Shown here piece after piece: positions 21,460 to 31,537 of a stretch of 64,000 nt of DNA. The notes beneath the pieces were generated by a model that was not told the DNA's origin, did not search any database, and worked only from the letters and a program-made list of their open reading frames with translations. Source of the DNA: Parapristionchus giblindavisi (taxonomy: Eukaryota > Nematoda > Chromadorea > Rhabditida > Diplogasteridae); assembly GCA_943737045.1 (NCBI GenBank), contig CALSFV010000227.1:248001-312000 (forward strand). The letters run 5' to 3'. Every line of letters begins with the position of its first letter. The first letter of the stretch is position 1. The translations under genes and the position numbers were made by a program.

Positions 21460-24400
21460 CCCCTCTGCTTTCAGGTCACTGTGTACCCGGACGAGACGGT
21501 GAAGCCACCGCTCGGAGTGGAGTTCAATCGGCCAGCCGAGATTACGCTCGAGCGCGTTTGGCCCTACGATAAGACGTCCAAGGAGCCGATCAAGGTACGC
21601 AGTAGTTTGGACTTTGTAGTTTGTAGTTTGATCTTGCGGTATTATAACCACAACTGGTTGCAGGATTCGGCCAAGCTCGTGAACATGGGATGGCGCGACA
21701 AGCTGGAGGGAATAACGGTGCGCATGGATGCAGACTTCATGGTGGGCTTCATTATTGATTTTTTATATTGATTGATTTTATGTTATTGATTTTTTTTCTG
21801 GTATTCTTATTGTTATTCATTAAACCTGATAATTATTGATTGATTTTGCTTGCAGGACTACCGTCCGGCCTCGGGCTCATGGGTGTTTCGCGTGAAGCAC
21901 TTCTCCAAGTATGGACTACCAGTGAGTTTTCCGTTTCACCGTCTTGATTTCTACTCGAAGCACAAATCCACCTTGACCCACTACAGGCTGACGATGACGA
22001 CGAAGAGATGGCGGATCAATCGATGAAGGAGAACATTGTGCAGGACAAGGTATTGCATATTTACAATAATAATGATACTAATAATAATAATTTATTCACC
22101 ATTTTGTCAACCAATTGCATTCGCGTGCATTGTGGCTATTCATAATTGTCAGTCATAAGCGTGTGACATCATACATTGCCATACCCTCGCAGTGCGAGGA
22201 TTGACCCACTATATAAAAATAAACTGCTAGGGTATCGAAAATGTATGGTGCGACATAATGCCTAATTGATACCAACTCGCACAACCATCCCCATTCACAC
22301 TCATTGACACTCGTGCTTTGCAGGTGCAGCGTGCGCGCGTTCAGCTCAAGACCGGAGAGGCATCCGGCGCCAAGGCTGCCACCGCAGCACTCCCACAGGT
22401 GTGCTAAGCATTCGAAGATTATCGATTGATTTGAACCACACATACAGTACCCCTTCTATCTATACTATCACATCTTACAGTAGCACTTACTCATCTGACA
22501 CTAGACTCACTATACTATGCTATTAGCTTCCCTTGTTTCCCATTCCCAGATTCTCTTTTTTTTCCATTCCGCCCGTTTTACCCCGTGTCCTGTCTGTCTC
22601 TTCTACCCCTATTATTTCCTCCTTGCCCCTTCATATTCTCCATATTCCATCGTGTGTGCACACTGGGTCTTTCTCATCTCTCTCATCTCATATAGTTACT
22701 GTTGTTAGCCCCCCCCCTCCTTATAACCCTAGCCCCCCTCCTTATATTCCCTAGCTCCCCCTCTTATATTCCCCACCCACCCCACTTTCTCATTACCTTT
22801 TACATTCATTTTGCCTCCGCTGAAAGTTGTATACGCGCATCACACTGACACTAGATAAAGTATTTGTGCATTCTCGAATCCCAGTTTTGTACTTTACTCA
22901 GTTTACATTTTACATTTGCAACAGCTTTATCGGGAAGATTAGGGTGCTGGGAAAGATGGGTCGCCGTTAGGGTTCTCCATCTTCAAAGGATCCGATCGAG
23001 TTGAGGATCGATCTAGAGATCTTGGCCTTCTAGTAATAATAATTAATAATAATAATAATTAGTGTAATCTAAAATCTAGATTAGAATAGGTTGATATTTC
23101 GTAGAGCTTGACCTCTAGATAATTGTGTTCGACTCGTAAAATCTGCATAGTAGTAGTTAGAGTACTGTAGGAGTACTGTATTCCTCCTATTCAGAGAACC
23201 TCCCTCGCCGTTTCCGACTCGGAGATCGAAGAGGTGCTCGATGATGCTGCAGACATCGAGGCAGCTGCGATGCGCCGTGCGGAGGAGCGAATTGTTAGTA
23301 GTAATGCGGTTGAAACACGAAATATGCTGGCTAATTGGAGTAGTGATTGTTTTGTTTGCTTGTTTTGCCGAAATTAGAGGCACATTCCGAGTGTTTTCTT
23401 CGACAATCAGCACATATAATACGTATAATACGTATGTAACAACGCGAAAAATCTGTATGAATCGTTTCGAATTGTCAAAGAATTTATCTTGAAAGAGAGA
23501 TGATTGGCAATTGGTGAAACGTAAGTACGTGTAGGTTGTATATATCTCGTTCTTCGCTTAAGGCATCACTCGGCGCTGGCGCTCGTAGAGCAATGAATGC
23601 TGGACTCGGCGGCAACTCATCGTATCTGCTGTCGCCCGAGGCGAGAACCGCTCCGTCAAGGTATGAAATTTGTGATCTATATCAAGTGTTGTTATAATCT
23701 TGGAAAAGTGAAAAGTTGTGTTAATTTTGTGATTGTAAAAGTAGTTGGAAAAGTGGTAATCCAACAGTCGCGTAAAGGGTTCTTATTGTAAAAGTTTGTC
23801 AATTACGAAGCTATGCTACTTTTCCAACTACTTTGACAATCACAAATTTAACACTACTTTTTACTTTTCCAACATTTTAACACCATATCAAGTGTCGGAT
23901 CGATACTGTGGTAGCGCGGTTTTCGATACCATATGTGTGTATTTGCAGAGGCGTCACACTGGGCTACACGGGCGGTGACGGCTACAGCGAGGACATGGAC
24001 CATGGCGAGGAGGAGGACAATGGATACGGTAACACTGAGAATCGCTCGATCCTGAGTGGAATGGACGCCGGCGACGGAGATATGCGCGATGATTGGCGCC
24101 GCACCGCCGTGCCCGATAAGAAGATCAAGATGGAGAAGATCGATCAGGAGGTGTACATGGAGAGCAAGTGAGTCGTGGTCTGAATGCCGGCTCTGATCCT
24201 GGACCCTGGTCTTGGTCTGAATTCCGGCTGCGGTCCTTGACCTGGTCATCGTCTGAATGACGGCTGCGGTCCTGGACCTGTTCGAGGTCGGAATGCTGGC
24301 TCTTGTCCTGGACCTGGTCCTGGTCTGAATGCCGGCTGCGGTCCTGGACCTGGTCCTGGTCTGAATGCCGACTGCGGTCCTGGACCTGGTCATGGTCTGA

Positions 24401-27400
24401 ATGCCGGCTGCCGTCCTGGTCGTGGACCTGGTTCTGGTCCTGGTCTGAATGCCGGCTGCGGTCCTGGACCTGGTTCTGGTCAATGTTTTACTCCGATTTA
24501 ATCATCATTGCATTCAGCCGCCTGCGCAACCTGCTCCAGCAGCCGCTGCCCTTTGGCGGCAAGTCGACCGTGGAGCTCGTGGAGCGGGCGCCGGTGCGCG
24601 AGTTTGCCGACCACGCGCCCGCCAAGGATGGCCTGAGGCGCGCCGACAAGACCGGTCTCGTCGACCAGACTGCCGCGCATGGCGTCAGCGCTCGTGTCGG
24701 ATGGGCTGCAGGTGAGTATTGATTGTCGAACAGATGGGTATACGGTAGGACACATCGCATGACTACGGAAGAGTATATGGCTGCGGTGACTACGGTAGAT
24801 TATAGATAGGGTATGGGTAACTACGGTATCGTGCGGGATTTTGTCCAATTGGTGTATGTGGTACGGTACTTTACTTTACCGTTTGAGCTATGGTATGCAT
24901 GACAACTACGGTATCATATATACTTAATGTAACTACGGTATAGTATGGGTGTGGTATGGAAAACTACGGTATATTGTCCAATATTGATTGTGGTTGCAGG
25001 TGGAGTATCTGTCGTGTCGCTGCTGCCCTTTCAGAATTCGGTGGCGATTGGTCTTCGACAGTTCTCCGAGGACTATACTCCCGTGAGTCGTAGTTTGATC
25101 TTTGATGTGTAGTTTGATCGATTGATCTGAGTGTAGTTTGATCGCTCGATCGCTTCAGGAGTACGTCACGGACATGCTCGAGCACAATCAGCGTCTGTCG
25201 CACCTGATCACGAGACATCGCAGCAGCTCCAATCGTGCCAAGCACTGCGAGTTGGACGAGGTACGTTGAGTATTATATTGATTGCGAAGCATGAATCGGC
25301 CAGGTGTACTGAATCGACCAAGAGATGTGGAATCTGCTGCAATGCTAATTTGTAAACTCTCCGCACTGGCAATGCTCTCTCGCTTTCTTTGCCTGCGAGA
25401 GAATGTGACCAGAGCGTTAGATGGCCTTTGAAAGGTTTGCATTGTAGGATGTGCCGAACGCGCCGCGCATCAAGCCGACGTCGGACTATTCTCAGCTCAT
25501 TCACTCGTTCCTCGCCACCGCACATCAGAGTCAGTGTCTGGCTATTTGTAACAAAAATATTTAATATTTATTATGTAATATGTTTATTTTTATTGAAATA
25601 TTTGAATAAAATGTCATAGGAAGAGCAATTATCATCATTTTGCATTACCGGTATCTCTATTCTATGGAGTATCGCTGGACGCACGTAGGTGATTGTATAA
25701 ATATCATAGGAATGAATAATAATAATAATAATGATGATAATAATAATAATAATAGTAATAATAATAATAATAATAATTATTATTATTATTATTATTTATA
25801 CCAATGATTCAGGTGGTCGTCCGCGGGAGGCGCTCGTCTGGGAGCTGTGCGACTGTCTGTGGCCAGCCGACCGTGGCCAGACGCCCTCGTGGGAGTGGAC
25901 GCGACGCGAGCGCGTGGGCGCGTGGGCGATCAAGGCTGCGGGTTGGTTATTGATTGATGAATATTGATTGATTGACGATTATTGATTGATGAATATTGAT
26001 TATTGACTGATTATTGATTGATTAAAGATTATTGATTATTGATTGATGATCATTTATTAATCATTCTTGACTGATTATTGATTGATTGATTTTTGATTAA
26101 TGATTAATGAATATTGATTGATGATTATTCATTGAAGATTAATGGTTAAAGATTATTGATTGATTATTTATTGATTATTGATTGTGTCCATGAACCTTAA
26201 TATTGATGCAAGACATTTGCAGCCAGTGCTGATGAAAGAGGAGTGGCGGTCGTCGTGGACAACAGGAAGGACCGCGGAGCGAAGGTGTGGGCGGAGCTCT
26301 CGAGGGGCAACCTCGAAGCGGCCATCGATCAGGCTATTGAAGAAGGTATCGATTTATTGATTTATTGATTTTTCGCATTATTGATTGATTGTCCGTGCAG
26401 GTCTGGTAGTACTCGCCTCCCTGCTGGCTATTTTCGTCGTCGATCCGGATACCACGAGAGCGGACTTCGAGCGACAGGTTGGTGTACTGTAGGAAGGGGG
26501 GGGGTTACTGATTAGTTAGTGAATTATTGATTAGTCATGGTTTTATTGATTAGTAATGGATTTATTGATTAGTTGTGGATTTATTGATTAGTCATGGATT
26601 TATTGATTAGTACTGTGGCGATGATCAATGATGGTACGTAAAGGAGGGTTGTGAAGGTACACCAAAGATGGTTGTTGATAGTGATGCATATTTTATTACT
26701 GTTTTGCCATCCCGTCTCACCTCGTGATTTCGTGTTTCATGGTGCGGATGAAATCCAGAAAAAGTTACGATGTGTGATTTGATGTAGTCAAAAAACCGAT
26801 CAATAAAAAAAAATATATGTGCTTGTTATGGTCTCAGGTGGATGAGTGGTCTAGAATCTAGATCTATTAATATTATTAATAGTATTAATTTCATATTATT
26901 AATTTAATTCCGTATCAGGTGGACGAGTGGTCTCGTTCGGGCGCCCTCGATCGTGTGCCTCGCCCGCTGGCCAAGTGCTACCTGACCATGGCTGGCCGCA
27001 CGCACGCTGGCCCCGCCACTGGCCTCAACTGCCTCGACGGACTCCAGTGGCCAGCCGCTCTCGGACTGTGCGGACTCTGGTACGATAGGTGAGCGTAACT
27101 GATTTAATTGGTTTGAATTACTTAAATTAATTAACATATCATTTAATTCTCTGCGGCCTGTGGTACGATAGGTGAGCTTTACTGGATTTAATTCGTTTAA
27201 ATTATTGTAATGTATTTATTTATTTATTTATTTATTCCATCAAATATACATGTTCATAAGGACATTACTGACAGAGGGGAAGAGGAATTAAATTATTTAA
27301 TTTATTTAAACTATTTTCAATTTTCAGACGCAACACGACCCTGGACGAGTGTCTGGCTCGTCTCGAGGAGGAAGCCGTGGCGGGACGCGTGCGTCTGCCC

Positions 27401-27534
27401 CCTCTCAATGTGCATCTCGAACTGATGAGACTGTGTGTGGATCGCACGAGGTACGGTAGTCTATCGATTGATTTATTGACTGATTGTATTGATTGATTTT
27501 ATTTTATTGATCGATTTATTGATTTATTGGTTGG

Positions 27535-27565
<31 letters not shown>

Positions 27566-28114
27566 GTTGATTGATTGAGTGATTGATTGATTGATCAATC
27601 GATATTCGGGGTTACGGTAACTGTCGTCGTTGCAGGAGCATCGAGCGCGTGCTCGACTCTGTGATTGAGAACTCGCTGGCGCCCAACGATTTCCATCTGG
27701 CGTGAGTTTTAAAAAAAAATCATTTATTGATTGATTTAATAATCATTTATTGATTGATTATTAGCAATAATAACCATCAGTGGAAATTGCTTAAAACTTG
27801 AGTAGGCATGAATACGATGCTAGAACTTGTTGCTTTCGCGTTTCATGTCATGCTTAAAGTGTTCTTTGACGCACCGAGCACTGGTCAATTACTTTTGCCT
27901 TCATCTATTCAAATAATAATAATAATAATAATGATAATAATAATACTGTATTTAGCTGGTATCTCTGGTCGATGACCCGTGCCGTGGGTCTGCCCCAGAT
28001 GGACGAGTCGGCGGAGCACGCGCTGCACGTGGCGCACGCCGAGCAGCTCATCGCCACGGGCCTGCCACACTTTGCCCTCTTCGTTCTCGCCCACATCAGC
28101 AATGCGCAGTGGTT

Positions 28115-28164
<50 letters not shown>

Positions 28165-30658
28165 TTTATACGTATTCATGAATAAACAATGAAACGTGTG
28201 ATGGAAGAAGAAGAAACAGTTAGCGTCTGATATTCAGAACATCTGATACTCCTCTAATATTAAAAAAAACCGAGACTTTTTGATAAAAGAATTTCAGTTT
28301 CGCACAAAAAAATGGTGAATTTTTGGTGAAAGAATTTCAGTTTCACACATTTTTCTCCTATGCGGCATAGGAGAAAAATGTAGGCTATGCCCGTATGCAC
28401 GAACAACGGAAAACCGTTTTCCGGGAAAATGTGACGTAATTAGCGCATAGGTCGAAAAGTATGTTACAAAGTACCAAGCCTGACCGGATTTTGGGCCAAA
28501 ATTTCACAAGAATACAAAAATCCTGACAGGATTTTGAGACAAAATTTCACAAAATTCGACAAACCTAACCGGATTTTGAGCCAAATTTGCCAAAAATCGA
28601 AAAACCTGACAGGATTTTGAAAACCGATAACCTAGCTATTCGACCTATGAATTAGCGTAGGAGGAGGATTTTTGGAAAACGCCTCCGCCTACGCTAATGA
28701 CGTCATATTTTCCCAATTTTTTTTCCGGAGCGGTTTTCCCGTTGTTCTCATGCACGTGGCCACTGTTTAATAATACTTATTATCCATTTATTTGTTTGTT
28801 TATCTATCAGTTGAAACATGAATAATGCAGGTTGAAAGCGATAATAATACGTTTAACGAATTGGTGTTCTGAAGAACACTAATCAATAAATGTATCAACT
28901 AATCAATATATTCCTCAATAAATGTATCAACTAATCAATATATATTCCTCCTGTTATGCTTTCAGTCGCAATCTGGCGATGCGTGAGGTGATCGATCGAT
29001 GCGCCCTGATGAGGCAGAGCGTTGACTACGGTAGAGTGATGGAGATGTGCCGAATTCCCGAGGAATGGATTGAATGGGCGCGATATCTGGTCGCCAAGGT
29101 GCGGTATTTTTTGATTGTAAAATCAATATTACAACTATTATTATTATTATTATTGCTAGTGGCGCCGTTTCTTGGTGCGATATTAGTAGGGTTTTGTTGT
29201 AAAATCAATATTGTTACGATTAGAGACTTAATATTATTATTTTTGCTAGTAGTGCCATTCCATGGTGCCGTAGTAGTAGTTTTTGTAAAATTCTTATTAC
29301 TACCATCACAATTATTAGTGCAACCATTATTGCTAGTTGTGATGACGTTTGGTAGACCTGGTGAATCGGCGTTTCATGAGTCTACCATTAGGTGATGCGT
29401 ATCCATCTTGTCCGATAGAATTCTGACTATGCTTCGAGAAGTACAAACCATACATGGGCGGGGTACCTGGAGCTCGATTCTACAGGGGGGCATCCGAACG
29501 AAAAATGATTAATTTTACAAAGGACCTTCACTTCTTCATCAAAAGTTTCACCTAAACGTCGTGTTTTACAGGGAGCATTCCATAAATTTTCGAAAAGCCC
29601 TAATTTTACAGGGGGCACCCCCATGTCGGCGCCCATGTATGGTACAAACAAATGTGCTGTGAACAAATGAAAAAACGGAGCTCAATGATCTTGCCGATTT
29701 TTGTTTCGTGATCTCGTTAATAATTACCGTGGACTTCTCCTATGCTGTACATTTTGTTGGGCGAAAAAATTGTAGAATATGATAACGATTTTTATCTCTG
29801 ATACTGGTGACAAGTCACTACAGTAACCCTCCCATTTCATTGCTACAGTATCCCCGCCATGACATTATTGATTCATTGATTGCAGTCGGAAGGCGACGTG
29901 CACATGGAATGTGAGCAGGCGTTGAAGGCCGGTGAATACGCGCTCGCCCATCGACTCTTCGTCACCGAAGTCGCCCCTGATCTACTCTGTGATGGTGGGT
30001 TATCGATTGATTAGTAGAGATTATTGATTTATTAGTAGTTGGAGACTATTGATTAATAGTTTGAGATTATCGATTGATTAGTAGTTTGAGATTATCAATT
30101 TATTGATTGACCTTGATGCTTTCAGCCTCCCTCGAAGCTCTCGACAATCTGTGTCAGCAGTTTGAGTCGGTCTCCGAGCATATTCCCGTGAGTTTTGTTC
30201 TCTATTTTTAATTCCATCATAACAAATGAGCGAGAACAGATATGTAATTGATATTGGTTTATCGTTGTGTGGTGATCCCCATAGGTCGAATAGCTACGTT
30301 GCAGATTTGCAAAATGTGCTATATGTTTTCAAAAAAAGCCTAAATGCGGCCAGACTTCATAGTTTGTAACGTTCTTTTCGACCTGTGGTGGTCCCGAGAG
30401 GGGAAATTTATTTATGTATTTATTTATTCATTTATCATACATCCAATAAAGATGTGGCAACATTTGAAACGAAGAATAAATAAGTGAACAAGAGAAGGGA
30501 AGGGATGAGGTTACTGTAATAATATCGATTGATTCAGGGCTGGGGAGCCGGTGGCCAGCTCTACTCGGACTACATCGAACTGAAGGCGCTTGAGGTGCAT
30601 ACGTTAATCGATAATTATATTAATTATAATAATAATAATTAATAATAATAATAATAAT

Positions 30659-30691
<33 letters not shown>

Positions 30692-31537
30692 TGTGTAATT
30701 AATATTTATATATAGATATAAATAATAACATTTAAATAATATTTATAAAAATTGCAGAACGATGACAATGACGATCTGGAGAAGTTGGTGGAGCTGAAGG
30801 ACTCGATTCAGTCCAAGCTCCTGCTGGACGAGCGCAGCACGCCACTCGAACAGTACGTTTTGATATAACCAATGTGCGAAACACGATTCTGCCTGGTGAT
30901 TGAATGGCTCAATCTAGTTGTTTTATGATGTCTTTTGCAAAAGATGCGATATAATCGGTGAACACGATAACGACAAAATGAAGTGTACTTGTTTTGTTCA
31001 CTTGAAGCATAGGTCGAAAAGTATGTTACAAACTTCCAAGTATGACCGCATTTTGAAAATATGTAACCTAGCTATTCGGCCTGTATTTGAAAGTCCACTT
31101 CAAGTGTTAAGTCTGCGCTAATGCACAACATAGACTCTTAAAGTGAACTAACTAACAATAAGTCAAGTAGATTTTAAGTTTTGAAATGCCAGAGTCACAG
31201 CCAGAATGCCACCTTTGCTGCCTGGTGATTGACTGTTTCAATCTCGTTGTATTATCCTTTTGCGCAAAAGACTTTACTGCTTCTAACATTTTGATTTGTT
31301 CAATTACAGATTGGCCAAAGAATCGATGAACCGCGAGATGATCGAGCTCACTATTCGGGTGGGTTATGTTTATCGATTGATTGATTTTGTTGTAAATCAA
31401 TCGATAATTAATCAATGAACATACTAATTATTCCACCATTTTAGCTCGGCGGTGCGCATGTCGTGGAGGGACCACTCGATCCTAAGGGCGAGCAGGAACT
31501 CGTCGTCAGGGATATCGAAATCCCCATCGATTATTGA
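13344..31537 (+). CDS. NUP98: Nuclear pore complex protein NUP98-NUP96 precursor
   Basis: Precursor of FG nucleoporin NUP98 and scaffold nucleoporin NUP96. Exons: 13344-13427, 13477-13603, 13673-13828, 14185-14327, 14509-14671, 14851-15163, 17384-17519, 17765-17962, 18454-18610, 18811-18919, 18995-19062, 19126-19227, 19868-19967, 20015-20118, 20384-20486, 20550-20771, 21051-21185, 21475-21594, 21664-21741, 21856-21921, 21987-22049, 22324-22398, 23195-23293, 23563-23660, 23949-24167, 24518-24711, 25000-25082, 25159-25260, 25448-25529, 25813-25941, 26223-26345, 26401-26477, 26919-27088, 27328-27450, 27636-27701, 27956-28111, 28966-29098, 29886-29994, 30126-30187, 30538-30594, 30758-30852, 31310-31358, 31445-31537. 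Allowing one missing base in exon 6, the product is about 1,713 aa. It has GLFG-type repeats (1-120 and about 190-450) around a GLEBS motif that binds RAE1/GLE2 (about 125-185), then the autoproteolytic domain (about 745-890) ending KHF|SKYG, cleaved after Phe889, then NUP96 (about 824 aa) with the helical SAC3-like region for the Y-complex. Intron 2 is GC-AG. Confidence 0.95.
13604..13672 (+). other. GC-AG intron of NUP98
   Basis: Exon 2 ends ..ATATTCG and the next bases are GCAAGT, the consensus of the rare GC donor class. The intron ends TTTCCAG. Joining at these points keeps the FG frame (phase 1, Gly codon split). No nearby GT donor preserves the frame. Confidence 0.85.
14934..14946 (+). 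other. Apparent 1-nt deletion (frameshift) in NUP98 exon 6
   Basis: Exon 6 (14851-15163) is 313 bases. Entering in phase, it reads FG repeats up to ..SLFGAN, then switches to a Pro/Arg-rich frame ending in a TGA at 15165-15167. The FG-repeat frame resumes in +2 from about 14942 (AGTSLFG...) and continues unbroken to the donor at 15164, which joins exon 7 in phase. One inserted base between 14937 and 14945 would restore the whole repeat. Exon-length bookkeeping over the gene also leaves the CDS one base short of a multiple of three. A sequencing error in GC-rich sequence or a true disabling allele are both possible. Confidence 0.85.
15302..15366. repeat. (TA)n microsatellite
   Basis: About 60 bases of perfect TA dinucleotide repeat within NUP98 intron 6. 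It lies directly beside the left end of the fold-back element at 15371; a remnant TA run (17337-17355) continues beyond the right end, so the element inserted into a TA tract. Confidence 0.95.
15371..17336. mobile_element. Long-TIR fold-back transposon in NUP98 intron 6, with nested insertion
   Basis: The ends are GAGAGGATATCTGACTC (15371) and AGATATCCTCTC (to 17336), and the arms are inverted copies of each other for roughly 630 bases (15371-16012 against 16706-17336). The arms share features such as TGCCCTGAGGCGTAGAAGC and GGCATTCCTCGGCTACA. It is the same family as the shorter element at 37327-38489. The loop (16012-16676) is not part of the family: it is the right half of the 1.4-kb Tc1-like element at 35813-37248. 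No transposase frame is visible. Almost the whole 2.2-kb intron is this insertion. Confidence 0.85.
16012..16676. mobile_element. Nested fragment of the Tc1-like non-autonomous element
   Basis: Matches 36585-37235 in the HADHB intron: shared segments include GAGTAGACCTCAGCATAAC, CATTGCAAAGCTGC and AACCATAA.TTTAGAAGAC, then the ATTGACTCAAAAGATCAGC end region. The right terminus is degraded (AAAAAGTGCCCGGAGACTT instead of AAAAAGTGTCCCATTACTT). Confidence 0.75.
17985..18452 (+). repeat. Minisatellite (CATTGTCAATGCTCATTGT) in NUP98 intron 8
   Basis: About 25 imperfect copies of an 18-20 base unit made of TCAATGCT plus CATTGTCA/CACTGTCA, with higher-order duplicates of 60-70 bases. It fills the intron up to the acceptor at 18453. 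It remains open in three frames because the unit lacks stop codons, which creates false long open frames. Confidence 0.9.
18650..18760. repeat. Imperfect palindrome with GTGACGTCAC core in NUP98 intron 9
   Basis: The left arm around AACGGTGGCGAACCG and the right arm around AAGGCCACCGTTC are inverted, with TGATGTCACAAGCGTAGG and GATTGTGACGTCACG inside. Resembles 28398-28750 and 39877-39990, which also carry an inverted ACGCTTGTGACGTCA core. Likely a diverged MITE. Confidence 0.5.
19235..19855 (+). repeat. Direct repeat of about 140 bases inside NUP98 intron 12
   Basis: Segments 19270-19405 and 19727-19855 both read GTCTTGCCTGAAACATGAAACTTGCG.., then a GCTGGACC..CC.GAATCGTGTTT part, then GTTGTTGCTCTC. 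They are about 460 bases apart. Their left ends are TTCTCC.TTTTG. Likely copies of one repeat; identity unknown. Confidence 0.6.
22171..22246. mobile_element. Short MITE with GACCCACTATATAAAA core
   Basis: Starts ATACATTGCCATACCCTCGC and ends GGGTATCGAAAATGTAT, giving inverted ends ATACATT/AATGTAT plus ATACCCT/AGGGTAT. Between them is CAGTGCGAGGATTGACCCAC followed by TATATAAAA. Related, longer copies are at 58096-58276 and 62212-62405. Sits in NUP98 intron 21. Confidence 0.6.
22399..23194 (+). other. NUP98 intron 22, no gene
   Basis: A 796-base intron. It is C/T-rich at 22690-22800 with CCCCCTCCTTATA runs and contains GGGTTCTCCAT segments; I see no exon-like, RNA-like or transposon-like structure in it. 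Confidence 0.6.
23683..23890. mobile_element. Palindromic MITE with 8-bp flanking repeat in NUP98 intron 24
   Basis: The arms are inverted: GTGTTGTTATAATCTTGGAAAAGT on the left pairs with the right end reading CTTTTCCAACATTTTAACACC. ATATCAAG is present just outside both ends, consistent with an 8-bp target duplication. Same family as 7714-7885 (shared TGTAAAAGTTTGTCAATTAC). Confidence 0.65.
24180..24485 (+). repeat. Minisatellite (GTCCTGGACCTGGTCTGAATGCCGGCTGCG) in NUP98 intron 25
   Basis: Roughly eight to nine imperfect copies of a 30-36 base unit (CTGAATGCCGGCTGCGGTCC plus CTGGACCTGGTC). It fills the intron between exons 25 and 26. Open on the minus strand as an Arg/Thr-rich repeat, which is an artefact. 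Confidence 0.85.
28398..28750. mobile_element. Palindromic element interrupted by a hAT-like MITE
   Basis: The outer arms are inverted: GAACAACGGAAAACCG (about 28398) against CGGTTTTCCC.TTGTTC (about 28731), with GTGACGTAATTAGCG against CGCTAATGACGTCA inside. The 28446-28649 MITE lies within it between the two AATTAGCG copies. Located in NUP98 intron 36. Confidence 0.65.
28446..28649. mobile_element. hAT-like MITE with perfect 8-bp target duplication
   Basis: A 204-base element with 11-bp terminal inverted repeats CATAGGTCGAA / TTCGACCTATG, flanked on both sides by AATTAGCG (28438-28445 and 28650-28657). The interior is four tandem copies of a ~50-base unit containing CCTGACCGGATTTTGAG. An 8-bp duplication is typical of hAT transposons; the superfamily is inferred from this. 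Confidence 0.85.
30280..30387. mobile_element. hAT-like MITE, inverted orientation
   Basis: Runs CATAGGTCGAATAGCTA.. to ..CTTTTCGACCTGTG, flanked by GTGATCCC (30272-30279) and GTGGTCCC (30388-30395), a 7-of-8 target duplication. One internal unit only. In NUP98 intron 39. Confidence 0.75.
31008..31085. mobile_element. hAT-like MITE, short form
   Basis: Begins CATAGGTCGAAAAGTATG and ends TAACCTAGCTATTCGGCCTG, with one internal TGACCGCATTTTG unit. Flanking eight bases are only roughly alike. In NUP98 intron 41. Confidence 0.65.

Noticed and set aside
23854..24483. 209-codon minus-strand Arg-Thr repeat frame
   Set aside because: Antisense of a NUP98 intron minisatellite and of exon 25; no independent support.
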